Below the pieces are notes generated by a model. The model made no database searches. It was not told where the DNA came from and was given only the letters and a program-made list of their open reading frames with translations. Made by a program: the position numbers and the translations under genes. Shown here in pieces: positions 25,197 to 34,522 of a stretch of 64,000 bases of DNA. Within the stretch, counting starts at the first letter, position 1. Every line of letters begins with the position of its first letter. Source of the DNA: Clostridium sp. 12(A) (GTDB lineage: Bacteria; Bacillota; Clostridia; Lachnospirales; Lachnospiraceae); contig JAGI01000002.1 in assembly GCA_000526575.1 (NCBI GenBank), positions 2,403,501 through 2,467,500 on the forward strand. The letters run 5' to 3'.

Positions 25197-25384
25197 TGAA
25201 TATTACTAATTTAAGCTTTTCTCCTGTGAAATTTTACATGCAGCTGATTTTCTCATTTGACAGGGCGCGTATTGATATTTTCTACATGCTCTTATGATAA
25301 CATATACTTACTGGTATATTTATTAATACACAAGTAAATTAAGGTAGTCACTCAATCTTCTCTCATTCTATATCTTTTGGAAAT

Positions 25385-28300
25385 TTAACGAATCCAGGCT
25401 CCATCTGCTCCTGTTTTATAGCCATCAGGAGTAACAGTGTTAATTAGCATGGATCCCATTTTCCCATCTGATTTTTCTTGAAAATAATACCATTTGCCGC
25501 TGATTTCCTGCCATCCGGTCATCATTCGCCCTTTATTGGTATCGGTATTAGGGTTTAAATAGTAGACAATGCCCTCATGCTGGAACCAGCCTGTTATAAT
25601 ATAGCCTTTGGGATCAAAGAAATACCAACTGTCGGTTCCGTTCCAACTGACAATTGCCCATCGGTTAATTGGCTGGCTTCCATCCTTTGCAATCAGCTTC
25701 CAGCCGTTCTCATCTTCCACCCAAGTCCCTTCTGCACGGTTATCATCTTTTGAACTTTTATAACCAGGTGTAACAATATCACGACTGTCATCATCTGAGT
25801 CCTCATTCTTATATACATTCATGACACGGACCGTGAAAAGATCGGTAAACCGTTTTTCTTCTCCCCTTTTGTCCAGACCATAATAAATAACTTTTACGTT
25901 CTGATTGCCCGATGATGAAAAATCATAAATTAGTTCGTATTCATCTTCTGTAAGAAGTTTCTTTCTCATCGCATTGGAGGGGCTTGCCTTCCGATATTCT
26001 GTCACTTCAAGGCCGCTGGTATCCAGCTCCTCTCCCACAGTGTAAACAGTTTTTCTTGGCTTTTTGGTTACCTGGATTTTTGTGGTGTAGGATTCCTCTT
26101 CTATGATTCCCTCTTTTACTGTAACCTTAAAGGAATCCGTAAAGGTTCTATCCTCCCCATTTTCATCCCATTCACTATAAGTAACCACTACGTCAGCTTT
26201 GCCTGGTTTAGAGAAATCGTATTCCAATTCATACTGCGTATCGTTCATCACAGTTTCTCTTACTGCATTGCTTGGGGTTGCCTTCTCATAGCGGCGTACC
26301 TCCATTCCAGCTTGATCAAGAGTCTGGCCTACCTCGTATTCTGTTTTATCCGGCTTTCTTGTCACTTTGATTCCGGTGGTACGGTATGGAATTTCTTCCG
26401 GTACATCTTTCTTTTCCTCATAGACCGCCAGCCAGCTGATGACAGGATCACTGCTTCCAGTTTTCTTTACATGAAATTCTATGGTCTGATCTTCGGTTAG
26501 TTCAATGGGTGCTTTTGAATTTAAAATGGTCTCCTCAGGCTTAGAAATGGTTACGGATCCCAATGTCTGCGTCATTTCCTGCCCACTCTGGTCCTGGTAA
26601 ACCACATAGGCCTCCATAGGGCGGTTGACATTCCACCATTCATAAAAGCCGGAGCTAAACTGATAGCTTCCTGCTTTCAATGGCAATTGGTAAACGATTT
26701 CTTTCCCAGATTTTGCCCACCATCCGGTCTTGCTCCTGCTGCCACTGCCAGCTCCCATAGGACCGCCAAGGGCATCTGGGTCCGAATATCCCCAGGAGCC
26801 TTCCTCATACTGCTTATCAGGCACATCATTCTCAAGACCTACGGCTTCCTTTACCATGGTGTAATAAGGGGATTCCTCTGGGGAATCAACTCCTGAATCC
26901 ACGAAGTATATAAGATTCTTTGGAACCACCTCTACGGCCATGGATACCGGGATTTTTAAGCCATCAACCACACCTTTGATCGTTACGGTGCTCCACAAGC
27001 TACTAAAGGCTTCCTTGCTTGGATATTTCCATGTAACACTCTTTTCCTCTCCGTCTACCAGAACCGTTTCTGGTAATCCCGGCAACGTGTCCTTAGAGGT
27101 TACCACGGAAGAAGGCATTTCTACTCCTGCCTCCTTTGAAACAGCCAGCCAGCTGATCAGATGGATCTTGGTGTCTGCCTTTTTAATCCTCACCTCTACG
27201 ACTCCGCTTGTTGGTATTTCAAGGGATTTAGTAAATGAAACGTTTCCAGTGGAGGCACTTACTGTGGAGGTTCCAAGTTCTGTTGTTTTCCATTCTCCAT
27301 TTTCAGTCTGGTATCTTATTGAAATGGCGCTGGAATGGGTTTCGCTCCAATAAGCCTGGGCTCCTATCATGAACCGGTACTTTCCAGCGTCCAGAGGGAG
27401 CTTATATACGATATCTGTGTCCTTATAATTATCTACAAATAGACCTGATTCATAAATACCAGTCCCATAGGAAACACTGTCACCGCTCTTTATGGAGATA
27501 TTGCCATCTGGAACATAGCCCCAGGAGCCTTCCTCATATATCTTATCTGCAACCTGATTTTTAAGAGGAACTGATTCAGCGACCTGATCATAAAAGGCTG
27601 AGTGACCAGCCTCTCCGCTGCTATCTGCTACATGTTCCACGCCGCTGTCAATAAACCAATCAAGACCATAAGGAATTACGACAGCCTTAATACTTGTTTT
27701 TAAGGACGTATTTTTGATTTTACCGGTTATGGTCACTGTGTTCCATAAGGTTTCAAACTCTTTTTCGTTGATGATCCATTCGATTTCTTTCTGTGTTTCT
27801 TCTCCTGCTGCATTGACTACAGTAACCATTTCCGGGAGTTCAGGTGTACTGTTTTGGATGACTGCCATTGATTCCGGCAAATCTTTCACGGATATGACTG
27901 TGTCAGATGGAACCACATTTAAAAATGCATTTCTAAGTCTGATTCTGCTTGTATCAACCGTTCTTTGATCCTGTGGTTGATTGATCGTCTCTTCCGCATT
28001 CAAAATGGCATTTTCAAGCTGCTCCAGCAAGGATTGCGGATATTTTTCTGAGTCAAAGGTGTAATTCTTTATGTAGGCAGTAAGCTCTGCCAGCTCCTGG
28101 GTGCGAACCAGGATTTCCTCATCAAATGGTTCTGTCAGCAAATTGATTCCGTCAACCTGTAAGGTTCCCTGAGTCACCTTGATTTTAACCGTATGAGGCT
28201 CATTTTCAAGATCTTCCCTCCAATAAGAAGTTTCCCTGTCTCCAGCTGCATTGGTGGTTGCCGTTTCCGCTGATTTGCCATCGATTGTCACTTCGATTGA

Positions 28301-31300
28301 CGAAGCGCCCGTATTGCCAAATAGATCGAATCCAATGCCACTTGGGATATTAAACTCCAGGCTGCTGCCTGCAGGCATTGATGTGAAGCTTCTATTATAG
28401 TAGGCAAATCCCTGACCAATGTTGTGGGTTACATTTCCATTCCAGGTAATAAGGGAAGAGGTGTCGTCAAGCTTGGCTGAAGCAAATGCTGTTTTTCCTT
28501 CCACAGGCATTACTTCAAGCTGATCAAAGCTTGTATTCCAGAAGCCGCTCATTAAAGTGATTCTTCCAGTCATGACCGGACTTGATGTATCGGTAAAGCT
28601 TCCGGTTTCTTCTCCATCGAGATACATGGTAAGAATATTTTCGTCCGCTTTCAGCTGCAGCTTATGCCAGATAGAGGCATCGAAGTTTTCAATTTTTCCT
28701 GACTTTTTCACGGAGTTGTATTTTAGCAGTTCCCATTTACCGCTGTCATAAATTTTAGCACGATAGGGAGCTCCGCTTGAGTGAACAACCTCGCGAACGC
28801 CCAGCACGGCAAAATTATCTCCAAAGCCATTTCCTTTGGTATCCAGCTTTACGTCAATTCCTGCGGTATAGTTGGCCCATCGGTGATCTCCCATAACAGT
28901 CCATGGAATATTGGTGGTCTGACTGCTTTCATCACTTCCGCTTCCCCATGGATTCCAATTATAGGGACGGTTATCCCCATTGATCCTTTGGGTTAAAACA
29001 TATCCGGTATCATCTGATTTCGTGACCTCGAAAGCTCCTTCAATATCTGTGGTAAATAAGGGAGTTCCTCCCCTCTCCTCCACAAAGGAATCTTCATAAT
29101 CAAAGTTATCCCGGTAAGGAAGGTCTAAAACGGTTCGTTCCACTCCGGAATCATTCTGACCGCTTTCATAGACGGTGCCACGGTCCAGGAGACTTGTTAA
29201 GGTCATCACGGAGTAGGGCTTTACGGTTAATTCAATGGTGGAGGTTCCGTCTCCATTGTCCACTGGAGCAGCTTCTTTTGTTACGTTCTGGAACCAGTTG
29301 GCGTCAAAGGCTTCTCCTGTGTCTGGCCCTCTTGTTTCCCATACATTATAGGGCTGAGAATATGTTTTAAGATTTTTCAGTTTTATGCGGTATTTTCTTT
29401 CCTTGGCTGTATTGTTGGCAAACATTACGGAGTAATCATCGGTTTCCGGATCCTTTACTGCCAGGCGAGTATCTGTAGATGTATCCACTGTAATATCTCC
29501 GTCTCCAGTTGTACCATCGCTATAGCAGGCATCCGGTAAATAGTTCCAGTCACTGTCTGCAAATTGCATGAAATGCTGAACCATCTGGATTCCTCCATCT
29601 GCCTCGTAATGGCCAGACCATGGGTCAAAGGCTCCGATCAGCTGTTTGGGACTATAGGCACTGCCTTCGTAAAAGGCTCCAATGGCAGGCTGGAATAAAA
29701 GCTCTGTCATGTGGCTGGTGTAGCCGCTGCTATTTTTATAGGCATAGGCTGATATAAAGCGTTCTGCCATAGCTGCAATGCTTGCCGAGCCGCCTACGCC
29801 TCCCCGGGTGGGATCTACGTTGGCTCTGTAATAAGCATTGATCATAGGGGCTGTAGACTCACCATACCAGCTTTCTTTTCCGTATACCTGGTTTAGTTTT
29901 GTTAGGTCTGGGCTTCCCATCCAGATCTGATAATGGTCGGATATGACATCTACCAGGTCTCTTAGTTCTGCATCTTTCATCAGATAGTCTACGGTCGTAT
30001 TCATGCCACGGTATAAATCGGCTGCTACGATTTTTATTTCCCTGTAGTCGAAGGACCCGACTCCGTTGGCTCCATCTTCGTTGAACCGTTTGGCACAGTA
30101 TTTGATCCAGGCAAAATCGTCGGGATAATTTTTTCTTCTTTCATTTTGTCCCGGGCTTACTTCTGTGATTTTATAGCCGTAGGTTTCGTATACGGCATCT
30201 ATGGTTTTGCGATACCACTGGTATCTGGCTTCATACTTTGGTTTGTCATATTCCTCGTACCCTATGCCCTCCTGTGTCCATCGTGGTTCTCCCCAACGAA
30301 GTATTTCTACGGAGATGTCGGGATTAATGGTTTTTGCGTCGGCGGCAAACACAAAACCAGCGCCACGTTTTACGTTGGGAGACTCGTCAGGGGAACGCAT
30401 GGTGGCTGGTTCGGTTCCTGATGATGAGTTTACGTCGGCACCCATTTCTATTTTTACATGGTTTAAGCCGGCGCCTTTTTCTTTGTCAAAAAGAAGAGTC
30501 ATCATTTCCCAGTATTTATCTTCGTGGAGGGCTTTGTAGTCCATTAAGAGTCTGGAGGTGTTATTGCAGGTGACAGAACCGAAGCCGCCGAAGGTGTTGG
30601 CTTTGTCTATTTGGGCTCCGTCCAGGGTGACTGGGATATGGCTGTCTATTGGAAGGTCCTTATCTGTTTTGATGATGGTGAAGCCGGAAAGGACGGCTTC
30701 CTGGGTGCTTGTGGAACTTTTTTGAAAGGATAAGGTGACTTCCTGGCTGGTTGTTATGGTAAAGCTGCCTAGGGCTGTGGCTGTGTTTCTGCCGTTTCCT
30801 AACTCGGCGGTGTCCAGGAGATCGGTTTTCGTTTGGCCGTCTTTATCTTTGTAGGTGATTTTCATGTCTACCGATCGCTGCAATGACCACCATTCGGCAA
30901 ATTCTCCGGATACTAGGTAGGTTCCGGGGGGTAGAGGGAGTTTGTAGGTGATGGCTTTGCCAGCTTTGGCGTAATAGCCGGTTTTTCCTTTGGTGTCTTT
31001 TAGGGGGGTGTATTCACCCTTGGCAGAGATGTCTGTGTTAAGTATGCTGGTGTATCCCCAGGAACCGGAGGTGTAGGGCTGGTCGGGGACTGTGTTTTTT
31101 AGGGTTGACGTGTTTCCATTTTCTTTGAAGCGTTTGAAATCTGCTGAGGAATCTGGTGATGGTATGTTGGAATCTACCAGATATATGACTTGGTCAGGCA
31201 CTGCTAGAATGGAGGCCTTCTCCTGTTGTCCATTCTCTTTTATGGTGCCGGTTACTTTTACTGTGCTTCCTGCGTTGTTAAATGATCCGTTGTTGTTGAT

Positions 31301-31528
31301 CTCCCAGGTGATTTCCTTAGGAGTTTGGATGGATGCCCCTTCTGCTACGCAGTTTACAATGGAGGGCAGTTGTTCGATGGAAGATGCCTTGGTGGGTATC
31401 TCTCCTGCCTGTATTGTATACTGGGCTGCATATCCTTCCAGTAATCCGAGTCCCGGGAAGTTAGTTGCTACCATTCCGGTGGTAAGTAGCAGGCAGATGG
31501 ACTTCCGGGTTAATTTTTTAATTCCCAA
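25385..31528 (-). CDS. Secreted multi-domain GH59 (galactocerebrosidase-family) glycosidase with wall-binding repeats
   Basis: A 2047-residue exported enzyme. The start is taken as TTG at 31526-31528 because GGGGAGG lies eight bases upstream and a clean signal peptide follows (GIKKLTRKSICLLLTTGMVA, ending YAA near residue 35); a longer reading has no signal peptide at its front. Order: bacterial Ig-like domain, a jelly-roll-like module (about 115-290), a GH59 domain (about 300-700) with FGGFGSVTCNNTSRLLMDY, acid/base Glu in GQNER (463) and likely nucleophile Glu in WYGESTAP (557), a LamG-like domain, a FIVAR-like helical bundle, two more copies of the jelly-roll module (SGVEHVADSS and SGVDSPEESP), two Big_3-like domains, and C-terminal wall-binding repeats. 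It likely removes beta-galactosyl groups from host or plant glycans. Confidence 0.88.
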   Translation of the reverse strand: MGIKKLTRKSICLLLTTGMVATNFPGLGLLEGYAAQYTIQAGEIPTKASSIEQLPSIVNCVAEGASIQTPKEITWEINNNGSFNNAGSTVKVTGTIKENGQQEKASILAVPDQVIYLVDSNIPSPDSSADFKRFKENGNTSTLKNTVPDQPYTSGSWGYTSILNTDISAKGEYTPLKDTKGKTGYYAKAGKAITYKLPLPPGTYLVSGEFAEWWSLQRSVDMKITYKDKDGQTKTDLLDTAELGNGRNTATALGSFTITTSQEVTLSFQKSSTSTQEAVLSGFTIIKTDKDLPIDSHIPVTLDGAQIDKANTFGGFGSVTCNNTSRLLMDYKALHEDKYWEMMTLLFDKEKGAGLNHVKIEMGADVNSSSGTEPATMRSPDESPNVKRGAGFVFAADAKTINPDISVEILRWGEPRWTQEGIGYEEYDKPKYEARYQWYRKTIDAVYETYGYKITEVSPGQNERRKNYPDDFAWIKYCAKRFNEDGANGVGSFDYREIKIVAADLYRGMNTTVDYLMKDAELRDLVDVISDHYQIWMGSPDLTKLNQVYGKESWYGESTAPMINAYYRANVDPTRGGVGGSASIAAMAERFISAYAYKNSSGYTSHMTELLFQPAIGAFYEGSAYSPKQLIGAFDPWSGHYEADGGIQMVQHFMQFADSDWNYLPDACYSDGTTGDGDITVDTSTDTRLAVKDPETDDYSVMFANNTAKERKYRIKLKNLKTYSQPYNVWETRGPDTGEAFDANWFQNVTKEAAPVDNGDGTSTIELTVKPYSVMTLTSLLDRGTVYESGQNDSGVERTVLDLPYRDNFDYEDSFVEERGGTPLFTTDIEGAFEVTKSDDTGYVLTQRINGDNRPYNWNPWGSGSDESSQTTNIPWTVMGDHRWANYTAGIDVKLDTKGNGFGDNFAVLGVREVVHSSGAPYRAKIYDSGKWELLKYNSVKKSGKIENFDASIWHKLQLKADENILTMYLDGEETGSFTDTSSPVMTGRITLMSGFWNTSFDQLEVMPVEGKTAFASAKLDDTSSLITWNGNVTHNIGQGFAYYNRSFTSMPAGSSLEFNIPSGIGFDLFGNTGASSIEVTIDGKSAETATTNAAGDRETSYWREDLENEPHTVKIKVTQGTLQVDGINLLTEPFDEEILVRTQELAELTAYIKNYTFDSEKYPQSLLEQLENAILNAEETINQPQDQRTVDTSRIRLRNAFLNVVPSDTVISVKDLPESMAVIQNSTPELPEMVTVVNAAGEETQKEIEWIINEKEFETLWNTVTITGKIKNTSLKTSIKAVVIPYGLDWFIDSGVEHVADSSGEAGHSAFYDQVAESVPLKNQVADKIYEEGSWGYVPDGNISIKSGDSVSYGTGIYESGLFVDNYKDTDIVYKLPLDAGKYRFMIGAQAYWSETHSSAISIRYQTENGEWKTTELGTSTVSASTGNVSFTKSLEIPTSGVVEVRIKKADTKIHLISWLAVSKEAGVEMPSSVVTSKDTLPGLPETVLVDGEEKSVTWKYPSKEAFSSLWSTVTIKGVVDGLKIPVSMAVEVVPKNLIYFVDSGVDSPEESPYYTMVKEAVGLENDVPDKQYEEGSWGYSDPDALGGPMGAGSGSRSKTGWWAKSGKEIVYQLPLKAGSYQFSSGFYEWWNVNRPMEAYVVYQDQSGQEMTQTLGSVTISKPEETILNSKAPIELTEDQTIEFHVKKTGSSDPVISWLAVYEEKKDVPEEIPYRTTGIKVTRKPDKTEYEVGQTLDQAGMEVRRYEKATPSNAVRETVMNDTQYELEYDFSKPGKADVVVTYSEWDENGEDRTFTDSFKVTVKEGIIEEESYTTKIQVTKKPRKTVYTVGEELDTSGLEVTEYRKASPSNAMRKKLLTEDEYELIYDFSSSGNQNVKVIYYGLDKRGEEKRFTDLFTVRVMNVYKNEDSDDDSRDIVTPGYKSSKDDNRAEGTWVEDENGWKLIAKDGSQPINRWAIVSWNGTDSWYFFDPKGYIITGWFQHEGIVYYLNPNTDTNKGRMMTGWQEISGKWYYFQEKSDGKMGSMLINTVTPDGYKTGADGAWIR

Positions 31529-32353
31529 TTTTCGTTCCTCCCCAATGTTGATTTGATAAATTGGATTTGAGCTCATTTTTTGTGGATTGGTGGCTTGTGA
31601 GATATAGGTATAGAATTGTAATACTTTGGGTTCATTTGGTTCTGCTTGCTGAAAATGAGCTTGTTGCTCGACTGATTGCAGGAAAATTTTATGAGTCATC
31701 AATAATTAATTAAAATAATCGGTTATATGTTTTCTTTACCTGCAATTTTATCAATATATCTTTGTTACCTCCTTTCTGAATGTATATTGTTTTATTTTAT
31801 CAGTATGTTTAGGGATTTTACATGTAATTAATTATGAGGGTACGGACAATTTTGGAGGAATATTACAGGTTTTTTGATAAGTTGAAAGAGGTGATAATAT
31901 ATTCATGTAGTTTTCTTATTTTCTTGCATTTTATTCCACATAATAACTATTAAGTGGAATAAATCATTAATCATATCTTAGTACAACAATTATAAGAAAT
32001 TCTATCAAAAAACAGAGTTTATACTAGTTGTTTTTAATATACTCCATTATTGCAGAAGTTGTTTAATAACATTAGTTATACAACCCGTTGCAATCATGTT
32101 TAATGTTATTGATTTTTATTTCATTGCTTTGTAAACTTACGACACTAGTTGATTTATATATAAGATTTATTTGAAATTATTAAAATTATTAAGTACATAA
32201 TTTGGTTAAGACCCAGAATCGTTTACTTTTCACCTATACTCTAGTATAATGAAATTACTTAATCTAGGTGGTAAAAAATAAATTATATTATTAATAGCAA
32301 AATTTATATTTTATTATCACTTTACATGTCGAAAAGGAGTTAACATATTAATT
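31529..32353. other. 825-base AT-rich divergent intergenic region
   Basis: It separates the GH59 gene from the second glycan locus. It must hold the GH59 promoter and leader: AGAAAGGAGGTAAC near 31768-31781 (minus strand) looks like a ribosome site but leads only to a 14-codon frame. No RNA gene or longer frame is seen. Composition shifts here from the moderate GC of the left part to strongly AT-rich. Confidence 0.55.
32222..32250 (+). promoter_or_regulatory. Promoter candidate for the plus-strand glycan genes
   Basis: TTTACT (32222-32227), 17-base spacer, TATAAT (32245-32250). It lies about 105 bases before the nucleotidyltransferase start. Confidence 0.55.
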
Positions 32354-33277
32354 ATGAAAGAAACAACCTTAGTTATTATGGCAGCTGGAATCGGAAGTCG
32401 GTTCGGTGGAGGAATCAAGCAGTTGGAGCCCGTGGGACCTAATGGTGAGATTATTATGGACTATTCTATATATGATGCATTAGAAGCGGGCTTTAAAAAA
32501 ATTGTGTTTATCATTCGAAAGGACCTAGAAAAGGACTTTAAAGAAATTATTGGAAACCGAATTGAACGTATAGCCCCTGTCTCATATGCTTATCAAGAAT
32601 TAGATAGCCTACCAGAGGGTTTTATAAAGCCAAATTATCGTTTCAAACCTTGGGGAACAGGTCATGCACTACTATGCGCAAAAGATTTAATTAATAATCC
32701 TTTTGTTGTTATAAATGCAGATGACTATTATGGAAAAGAAAGTTTTAAAAAAATCCAAAATTACCTTGTCAATAGTATGAGTCTTGAATCTAAAAAAATT
32801 GATATCTGCATGGCAGGATTCTCTCTTGAAAATACCTTAAGCGATAATGGTGGGGTTACTCGAGGAATCTGTCAGATTGACAAAAACAATAAATTAACAA
32901 CTATATTGGAAACCTACGAAATTAGACAATGCAACAATTCAGCTCTTGGTTATAATGAAAATGGTGATTCTGTTGTCTTGGATCTAACTCAAAATGTTTC
33001 AATGAATATGTGGGGGCTTTGCCCAGCTTTTCTTAATGAATTAGAGAAGAGATTTCCAATGTTTTTAAGTAGTTTAAAAGAGGGTGATGCTAAAACTGAA
33101 TTTTTATTGCCTAAAATAATCGACAATCTTATTCAATCTGAAGAAGCTACGGTTCAAGTTTTAGAAACACATGATAAATGGTTTGGTGTAACCTATAAAG
33201 AAGACAAAGAACAAGTATCAGCCTCAATAAAAGGATTAATATCTGAGGGAATATATCCAGCCAATCTATTCCAATAG
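32354..33277 (+). CDS. Sugar-phosphate nucleotidyltransferase-like protein
   Basis: A 307-residue GT-A-fold nucleotidyltransferase. The N-terminal signature MAAGIGSRFGGGIKQLEPV is the nucleotide-binding loop, with INADDYYGKESF as the metal-binding acidic motif (about residue 119) and WGTGHALLCAKDL before it. It should activate a sugar-1-phosphate or a polyol phosphate with NTP for the glycan locus. It is not the RmlA or GalU subtype by sequence, and the sugar is unknown. It leads a plus-strand run with glf and a GT4. AAAGGAG stands a little far (14 bases) from the ATG, so the true start could differ slightly. Confidence 0.85.
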   Translation: MKETTLVIMAAGIGSRFGGGIKQLEPVGPNGEIIMDYSIYDALEAGFKKIVFIIRKDLEKDFKEIIGNRIERIAPVSYAYQELDSLPEGFIKPNYRFKPWGTGHALLCAKDLINNPFVVINADDYYGKESFKKIQNYLVNSMSLESKKIDICMAGFSLENTLSDNGGVTRGICQIDKNNKLTTILETYEIRQCNNSALGYNENGDSVVLDLTQNVSMNMWGLCPAFLNELEKRFPMFLSSLKEGDAKTEFLLPKIIDNLIQSEEATVQVLETHDKWFGVTYKEDKEQVSASIKGLISEGIYPANLFQ

Positions 33278-33338
33278 AATAATAAAACTCTATTCATTAA
33301 GTAAAGTTCAATCATTATATAGCAGGAGAATAAATACT

Positions 33339-34436
33339 ATGAAAAAATATGATTATGTTTTAGTCGGCGGTGGCTTATTTAATGGTGTATTTGCATATTT
33401 AGCTGGCCAAAAAGGTAAATCTTGTCTCGTTGTAGAGAAAAGGGATCACATGGGAGGCAATATTTATTGTGAAGATAATGAAGGAATCCATGTTCATCGA
33501 TACGGCGCACACATATTCCACACCAGTAATAAAAAAGTCTGGCAGTTTGTAAATAACTTTGCAGAATTTAACAGATATACGAATAGCCCTGTTGCTAATT
33601 ACAAAGGTGAAATGTATAATATGCCATTTAATATGAATACCTTTAGTAAGATGTGGAATATCTCTACTCCGGCAGAAGCTAAAGCTAAAATTGAAGAACA
33701 AAAAAGAACAATTTCCGGTGATCCTAAAAATTTGGAAGAGCAGGCTATTAGTCTTGTAGGGACCGATATTTATGAAAAACTGGTTAAGGGATATACAGAA
33801 AAACAGTGGGGACGTGATTGTAAAGAACTTCCATCTTTTATAATCAAACGTCTTCCTGTACGTTTTACTTATGATAATAATTATTTTAATGATTTGTATC
33901 AGGGTATTCCAATTGGAGGATATAACGTAATAATTGATAAATTGTTTGAAGGATGCGATATTGAACTTGGTAAAGACTATTTGGAAAACAAAGCCTACTA
34001 TGATAATTTAGGAGGTAAAATTATCTACACAGGCCCTATTGATGCTTATTACGGATATGAATATGGCAAATTAGAGTATCGAAGCTTAAAATTCGAAAAT
34101 GAAGTTATCGATACTGATAACTATCAGGGGGTAGCGGTCGTTAATTATACAGATAAGGAAACTCCATATACTAGAGTAATTGAGCACAAGCACTTTGAGT
34201 TTGGAACCCAGAAAAAAACCGTAATCACAAAAGAATACTCCGTAACTTGGAGTGAGGGAATGGAACCATATTATCCAGTAAATAATGAAGTAAATCAGGA
34301 ATTATATCTAAAATATGCTGCTCTATCAAAAAAGGAAGAAAACATTCTTTTTGGCGGAAGATTAGGCGAATATAAATATTATGATATGGATAAAGTAATT
34401 GAATCTGCCATTAAGACTGCTGAAACAGAACTATAA
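33339..34436 (+). CDS. glf: UDP-galactopyranose mutase
   Basis: A 365-residue flavoenzyme converting UDP-galactopyranose to UDP-galactofuranose. The FAD-binding start DYVLVGGGLFNGVFAY is followed by VEKRDHMGGNIY, HRYGAHIFHTSN (the conserved substrate/flavin His region), the uracil-binding EKQWGRD, FTYDNNYFNDLYQGIPIGGY and the C-terminal NILFGGRLGEYKYYDMD flavin-contact block. Length and all motifs match bacterial Glf. Its presence predicts galactofuranose in the product of this locus. It is 61 bases from the nucleotidyltransferase and ends at a strong hairpin. Confidence 0.97.
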   Translation: MKKYDYVLVGGGLFNGVFAYLAGQKGKSCLVVEKRDHMGGNIYCEDNEGIHVHRYGAHIFHTSNKKVWQFVNNFAEFNRYTNSPVANYKGEMYNMPFNMNTFSKMWNISTPAEAKAKIEEQKRTISGDPKNLEEQAISLVGTDIYEKLVKGYTEKQWGRDCKELPSFIIKRLPVRFTYDNNYFNDLYQGIPIGGYNVIIDKLFEGCDIELGKDYLENKAYYDNLGGKIIYTGPIDAYYGYEYGKLEYRSLKFENEVIDTDNYQGVAVVNYTDKETPYTRVIEHKHFEFGTQKKTVITKEYSVTWSEGMEPYYPVNNEVNQELYLKYAALSKKEENILFGGRLGEYKYYDMDKVIESAIKTAETEL

Positions 34437-34457
34437 GACTATAATAATAGGAGTTGT

Positions 34458-34487
34458 AAAATTCCGAGACTCCAGTCTCGGAATTTT
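34458..34487. terminator. Perfect 14-bp hairpin terminator after glf
   Basis: AAAATTCCGAGACT (34458-34471) pairs perfectly with AGTCTCGGAATTTT (34474-34487) across a CC loop. The A and T ends make it able to act both ways. It would limit readthrough from glf into the GT4. Confidence 0.85.
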
Positions 34488-34522
34488 AATTGTAACCAGT
34501 AAAAAGTATACGGGGGAAACAT

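Larger units (their letters stand above)
24000..25384. other. 1.4 kb AT-rich stretch without convincing genes
   Basis: Both strands are full of stops. Apart from the 39-codon reading frame at 24963 and the inverted repeat at 25155, I see no coding pattern, RNA gene or repeat. The composition is clearly more AT-rich than the genes on either side, which suggests decayed foreign DNA. Confidence 0.6.

Noticed and set aside
31092-31556. A 154-codon plus-strand frame opposite the start of the GH59 gene
   Set aside because: Shadow frame; the minus strand has a signal peptide and clear domains.
31768-31781. Strong ribosome-site-like AGAAAGGAGGTAAC on the minus strand upstream of the GH59 gene
   Set aside because: It leads only to a 14-codon frame from TTG at poor spacing; I could not support a leader peptide.
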